From: an uncultured Leptotrichia sp. | GTDB lineage: Bacteria > Fusobacteriota > Fusobacteriia > Fusobacteriales > Leptotrichiaceae | Length of the DNA stretch: 20,059 nt | NCBI GenBank assembly: GCA_937925095.1 | Contig: CALEXX010000055.1 | Location: 1-20,059 of the forward strand | Direction: 5' to 3' | Shown here: one piece after another, positions 17,093-20,059 of the stretch | Position numbering within the stretch: position 1 is the stretch's first letter | Layout of the letters: each line of letters starts with the position of its first letter | Translations under genes and position numbers: made by a program | The notes under the pieces: model-generated | The model's database searches: none | Told to the model about the DNA's origin: nothing | The model's input: only the letters and a program-made list of their open reading frames with translations

Positions 17093-17785
17093 ATGATAAA
17101 CGTAAGCGATATAGTAAAAACATATAAAACAGGCCATTTGGAACTGACAGTACTGAAAGGACTTAATCTTTCCGTTAAGGAAGGTGAATATGTGGCCTTC
17201 ATGGGACCTTCAGGAAGTGGGAAATCCACTCTTATGAATATTTTAGGATGTCTGGACAGCCTGACATCAGGAAAGTATATTCTTGATAATCAGGATGTCT
17301 CAACGATAAAAGGAGATGCACTTGCTGAAGTTAGAAATAAGAAAATAGGATTTGTCTTTCAGACATTTAATCTTCTTCCTAAAATGACAGCAGTGGAAAA
17401 TGTTGCACTTCCAGCACTCTATGCAGGAGTGAAAAAAAGCGAGAGGATAAAGAGGGCGACAGAAGCACTTGAAAGTGTTGGATTAGGTGACAGGATACAT
17501 CATAAACCTAGTGAAATGTCGGGAGGACAGAGACAGAGGGTTGCAATAGCAAGGGCAATAATAAATAATCCTAGAATTCTTCTGGCAGATGAGCCTACAG
17601 GAAACCTGGATTCAAAATCAGGAGAAGAAGTTCTGGAAATATTTAAAAAATTAAATGATAATGGGACAACGATAGTAATGGTTACCCATGAGGAAGATGT
17701 GGCGGAACATTGTAAAAGAATAATAAGATTAAAAGATGGTGTAATAGAAAAAGATGAAATTGTCTATAATCGGAGAGGAGTATAA
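17093..17785 (+). CDS. MacB/LolD-type ABC transporter ATPase
   Basis: This 230-residue cytoplasmic ATPase powers the exporter. All key motifs are intact: Walker A GPSGSGKST (38-46), Q-loop Q90 in FVFQTFNLLPKMTAVENV, signature MSGGQ (142-146), Walker B ILLADE (162-167) with PTGNLD, and the switch histidine H199 in VTHEED. Sequence and length fit the MacB/LolD/FtsE (3.A.1.122-type) group, which uses ATP binding to move periplasmic parts mechanically rather than to drive substrate across the inner membrane. E. coli MacB fuses this domain to its permease; here they are separate chains. The start follows the adaptor stop by 35 bases with a modest AGAGG ribosome binding site. The stop codon abuts the permease ATG, so translation is probably coupled. 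Confidence 0.95.
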   Translation: MINVSDIVKTYKTGHLELTVLKGLNLSVKEGEYVAFMGPSGSGKSTLMNILGCLDSLTSGKYILDNQDVSTIKGDALAEVRNKKIGFVFQTFNLLPKMTAVENVALPALYAGVKKSERIKRATEALESVGLGDRIHHKPSEMSGGQRQRVAIARAIINNPRILLADEPTGNLDSKSGEEVLEIFKKLNDNGTTIVMVTHEEDVAEHCKRIIRLKDGVIEKDEIVYNRRGV

Positions 17786-18997
17786 ATGGATTTTTTTGAA
17801 CTGTTGAAATTATCCCTGTCAAATCTGTTAAGCTATAAAGTGCGTTCCTTTCTGACAATGTTGGGAATAATAATCGGAATAGCGGCAGTTGTACTTATGT
17901 CCTCTCTTGGTGCAGGAATTAAGGAAAATATTACGGGTGATTTGAATAAGCTTGGAGTATCAAATTTTGAAGTTTCAATTGATACTTCACCTGGTCAGAC
18001 ATATAAGACAGATGATCTGCTTACATCAAAAGATATAGCAAAAATAAAAAGTATTGAAGGTGTTGAGGCGGTTACTCCTACTTCAAGCACCTTCGCCAGA
18101 CTGACTGTAGATGACAGCACAAAAATGTTTTCAGGAACAGGAGTGACAGAAGACTATTTTAAAATGTCAAGTTATACAGTACTAAAAGGAAGAAAATTTC
18201 TACCAAGTGAGTATAGAAAAGATGGGAAATATGTAATGCTGGATAACATAACAGCAGAGGAATTATTTCCTGGTGAAAATCCAATAGGAAAAAAACTTAC
18301 CTTGAATTTTAGAAAAAACAGTCAAACTGTTACAATTGTTGGTATTTTTAAAAATCCATATGCAACTTTAGGTGGCGGAGATAACCGTATGCCTGCAATC
18401 GGACTTTTGCCAAATAATTATCTTAATCATATAAACGGTAATGAACAGGATAAATACACGGAATTACAGGTAAAAGCGGCAGATGCCAATGATATGAACA
18501 GGGTAATGGAAGCAGTTAAGAAATCTCTGGAAACAAGAGGAAGTGACCCGGATATTTATAATGTATCTTCTACAAGTCAAGGACTTGATGAATTTAACAA
18601 CATTCTAAATATGCTGTCACTGTTTATAAGTGGAGTTGCCGCCATTTCACTTTTTGTAGGTGGAATAGGAGTTATGAATATAATGCTTGTAAGTGTTACT
18701 GAAAGAATCAGGGAAGTTGGTCTTCGTAAAGCAATTGGAGCAAAAACAGTGCATATTCTTGTACAGTTTCTAATTGAAGCCATAATTCTGACATTTTTTG
18801 GAGGTATAATTGGAGCAATAATAGGATATCTGTTGGCACTTCTTATAGGAATATTTGTGGGTGCAACCCCTATTCTGAGCCCAGTTGTTGTATTTGTATG
18901 TATTTTCGTTTCAACAATGATTGGTCTTGTATTTGGAGTTTATCCGGCGAAAAAAGCCGCGGCTTTGGAGCCGATGGAAGCATTAAGGGTGGATTAA
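17786..18997 (+). CDS. MacB-type ABC permease
   Basis: This 403-residue inner membrane permease pairs with the ATPase encoded immediately upstream. An N-terminal helix (about 21-44, SFLTMLGIIIGIAAVVLMSSL) is followed by a periplasmic MacB core domain (about 45-265). Three C-terminal FtsX-type helices follow near 272-300, 326-352 and 362-388. The family's coupling segment SVTERIREVGLRKAIGAK lies between the first two of these, and the protein ends PAKKAAALEPMEALRVD. In the MacAB-TolC model the dimer compresses the periplasmic space to push substrates such as macrolides, peptides or toxins out through the channel. Substrate identity cannot be read here. The ribosome binding site GAGGAG lies within the end of the ATPase gene. 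It is the last gene of the operon; the long palindrome begins 4 bases later. Confidence 0.93.
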   Translation: MDFFELLKLSLSNLLSYKVRSFLTMLGIIIGIAAVVLMSSLGAGIKENITGDLNKLGVSNFEVSIDTSPGQTYKTDDLLTSKDIAKIKSIEGVEAVTPTSSTFARLTVDDSTKMFSGTGVTEDYFKMSSYTVLKGRKFLPSEYRKDGKYVMLDNITAEELFPGENPIGKKLTLNFRKNSQTVTIVGIFKNPYATLGGGDNRMPAIGLLPNNYLNHINGNEQDKYTELQVKAADANDMNRVMEAVKKSLETRGSDPDIYNVSSTSQGLDEFNNILNMLSLFISGVAAISLFVGGIGVMNIMLVSVTERIREVGLRKAIGAKTVHILVQFLIEAIILTFFGGIIGAIIGYLLALLIGIFVGATPILSPVVVFVCIFVSTMIGLVFGVYPAKKAAALEPMEALRVD

Positions 18998-19000
18998 TTA

Positions 19001-19270
19001 AAAAATACAGGAAAAGAGAGGCTATCTCAAAATAATAGAAACATAAATAATATATAAAACTATATTTTTTCATTTGCTAAAATTTTACTCATATAAAACA
19101 GTCATTCATTAAGGAAAAGTCAAAAACTCGCCTAAAGGCTCAAACAGTTAACTTTTCCTAAATTCATTTTCTGTTTTACATTGTAAAATTTCAAATAATT
19201 CAAAAATATAGTTTTTTACATTTATTTTTAAGTTTTCTTTTTGAGATAGCCCGTTTTTTCCTGTATTTTT
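19001..19270. repeat. 270-bp imperfect palindrome, MITE-like or long terminator
   Basis: The two halves are self-complementary about a single centre at 19135/19136. Matching blocks, all symmetric to within a base, are AAAAATACAGGAAAA with its complement at 19256-19270, GGCTATCTCAAAA (19020-19032) with 19239-19251, AAAACTATATTTTT (19056-19069) with 19202-19215, AAATTTTAC (19080-19088) with 19183-19191, and GGAAAAGT (19113-19120) with 19151-19158. By hand about two thirds of ungapped positions pair. There is no transposase and no open frame. It probably also stops efflux-operon transcription. A clear target-site duplication is not visible. Confidence 0.75.
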
Positions 19271-19363
19271 ATATTATAAGAGAATTAAATCTATTTTTAT
19301 AGTGAAACTTCTTTAATATCGAAGTGATAATTCCATACAAAAACAAATTAGATAAATTTTCTC

Positions 19364-19388
19364 GGTTTTACTTTAAAGTGGTTTTACT
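19364..19388 (+). repeat. Direct repeat GGTTTTACT, with TATAAT
   Basis: GGTTTTACT occurs at 19364-19372 and 19380-19388, 16 bases apart. TATAAT at 19388-19393 follows the second copy and could form a weak upstream promoter with TTTTAC at 19366. Nothing else is recognisable between the palindrome and the ribokinase promoter. Confidence 0.3.
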
Positions 19389-19485
19389 ATAATTAAAAAA
19401 GTTTGAGAAAATAATAATTTAAATATTGAAATGCTATATTTTATTTATATTTGAAACAGTTTCTAAATTTATTTATATTTTGCTC

Positions 19486-19513
19486 TTGCTTTTTTAAAAA
19501 AATGAGGTATACT
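19486..19513 (+). promoter_or_regulatory. Promoter of the ribokinase gene
   Basis: TTGCTT (19486-19491) and TATACT (19508-19513) are separated by 16 bases. The expected transcript start near 19520 places the operator at 19530-19543 just downstream, a typical repression arrangement. Confidence 0.6.
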
Positions 19514-19529
19514 CACAATAAGAAAGTTA

Positions 19530-19543
19530 TGTAAGCGGTTACA
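19530..19543. promoter_or_regulatory. LacI/CcpA-type operator before the ribokinase gene
   Basis: TGTAAGCGGTTACA has 5-bp inverted arms (TGTAA/TTACA) around GCGG. It fits the catabolite-responsive element pattern TGNAANCGNWNNCA and the central CG of LacI-family operators. It lies about 10 bases after the predicted transcript start. A local RbsR-type repressor or CcpA could bind; the sequence cannot separate these. Confidence 0.75.
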
Positions 19544-19581
19544 TTTTTAAAATGAAATTTTATATAACGGGAGGTGATAAA

Positions 19582-20059
19582 ATGAAAAAAGCACTTGTAA
19601 TAGGAAGCTTAAATATGGACATGACTGTAAAGGTAGAAAAACTGCCTAAATTAGGTGAAACAATTTTTGGAAATGAATTTTACGAAAGTTGTGGAGGAAA
19701 AGGTGCAAATCAAGCTGTTGCAGTAGCTAAACTTGGAATGAAAACAGAAATGATAGGAATGGTAGGAAAGGACAGCCAAGGAGAAAAGTTAATTCAAAAC
19801 TTAGTTGATAATGGAGTTAAAGCTGATAATGTTATCAAAAGTGATGAATTAACAGGAAGAGCTATAATAACGGTAGATAAAAATGGTGACAATAATATTA
19901 TTGTTATTGCAGGAAGTAATTTCAAAATTACAGAAAAAGATATTCAGAATAAAATAAATGCAATAGCAGAGAATGACATAGTAATTTTACAAAATGAAAT
20001 TCCTCTTTCTGTAGTTGAATTTTGTCTTCTGAAAGCTAAGGAACTTGATAAAATTACAG
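19582..20059 (+). CDS. rbsK: Ribokinase-like sugar kinase, cut by the window end
   Basis: The first 159 codons of a PfkB-family kinase are present; the frame is open at the window edge. Ribokinase phosphorylates D-ribose at O5 using ATP. The N-terminus is the ribokinase pattern: VIGSLNMDMTVKVEKLPKLGET (7-27) with the substrate-binding NMD, then GGKGANQAVAVAKLG (38-52), the family's first signature, and MVGKDSQGEKL. The C-terminal half, with the second PfkB signature and the catalytic aspartate, lies outside. The start is fixed by GGGAGGTGATAA just upstream of the ATG at 19582. The operator-bearing promoter upstream implies sugar-responsive control, and ribose uptake genes may follow. A related pentose or nucleoside kinase remains possible. 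Confidence 0.88.
   Translation, partial: MKKALVIGSLNMDMTVKVEKLPKLGETIFGNEFYESCGGKGANQAVAVAKLGMKTEMIGMVGKDSQGEKLIQNLVDNGVKADNVIKSDELTGRAIITVDKNGDNNIIVIAGSNFKITEKDIQNKINAIAENDIVILQNEIPLSVVEFCLLKAKELDKIT

Noticed and set aside
18998..19581. An insertion sequence with a transposase
   Set aside because: There is an inverted-repeat element but no open frame with transposase motifs in this gap.

Overview
The window is very AT-rich and reads as a diderm of the Fusobacteriota, most likely Leptotrichia or a close relative. This is inferred from three things: a giant type V autotransporter with the fusobacterial-style N-terminal region (residues about 85-215), a TolC-like outer membrane channel beside low-GC, Firmicutes-like housekeeping genes, and strong AGGAGG-type ribosome binding sites. 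No database search was possible, so the genus is an inference.

Layout. Positions 65-3645 hold four unrelated plus-strand genes: a TPR-repeat protein, purD (purine synthesis), a small exported protein of unknown function, and a 62-residue PspC-domain membrane protein. A hairpin terminator at 3703-3761 closes that stretch. Positions 4023-12947 are one uninterrupted gene for a 2974-residue autotransporter. It has a long signal peptide, an N-terminal conserved region, a Pro/Thr-rich spacer, a passenger of some fifty GIY-type beta-solenoid repeats, a helical linker and a C-terminal beta-barrel. Its promoter carries A-tracts between the -35 and -10 boxes and a 20-bp palindrome just upstream. A two-way terminator separates it from a convergent AI-2E/PerM-family permease gene on the minus strand (13110-14384).

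Divergent from that permease is a four-gene operon (14647-18997): a TolC-like channel, a lipoprotein membrane-fusion protein, an ABC ATPase and a MacB-type permease. Together these encode a complete MacAB-TolC-like tripartite exporter, with the MacB ATPase and permease on separate chains. The substrate cannot be read from the sequence.

The operon is followed by a 270-bp imperfect palindrome (19001-19270) that looks like a MITE or a very long terminator hairpin. Its left-arm motif CTATCTCAAAA recurs in the terminator after the autotransporter. The window ends inside a ribokinase-like gene (19582 onward) preceded by a promoter and a near-perfect LacI/CcpA-type operator.

The points most worth a second look are the centred palindrome and its small relative, the codon-use mosaic inside the autotransporter passenger, and the A-tract spacer in the autotransporter promoter. 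I see no tRNA, rRNA, CRISPR array or transposase gene, and no clearly new multi-gene system.
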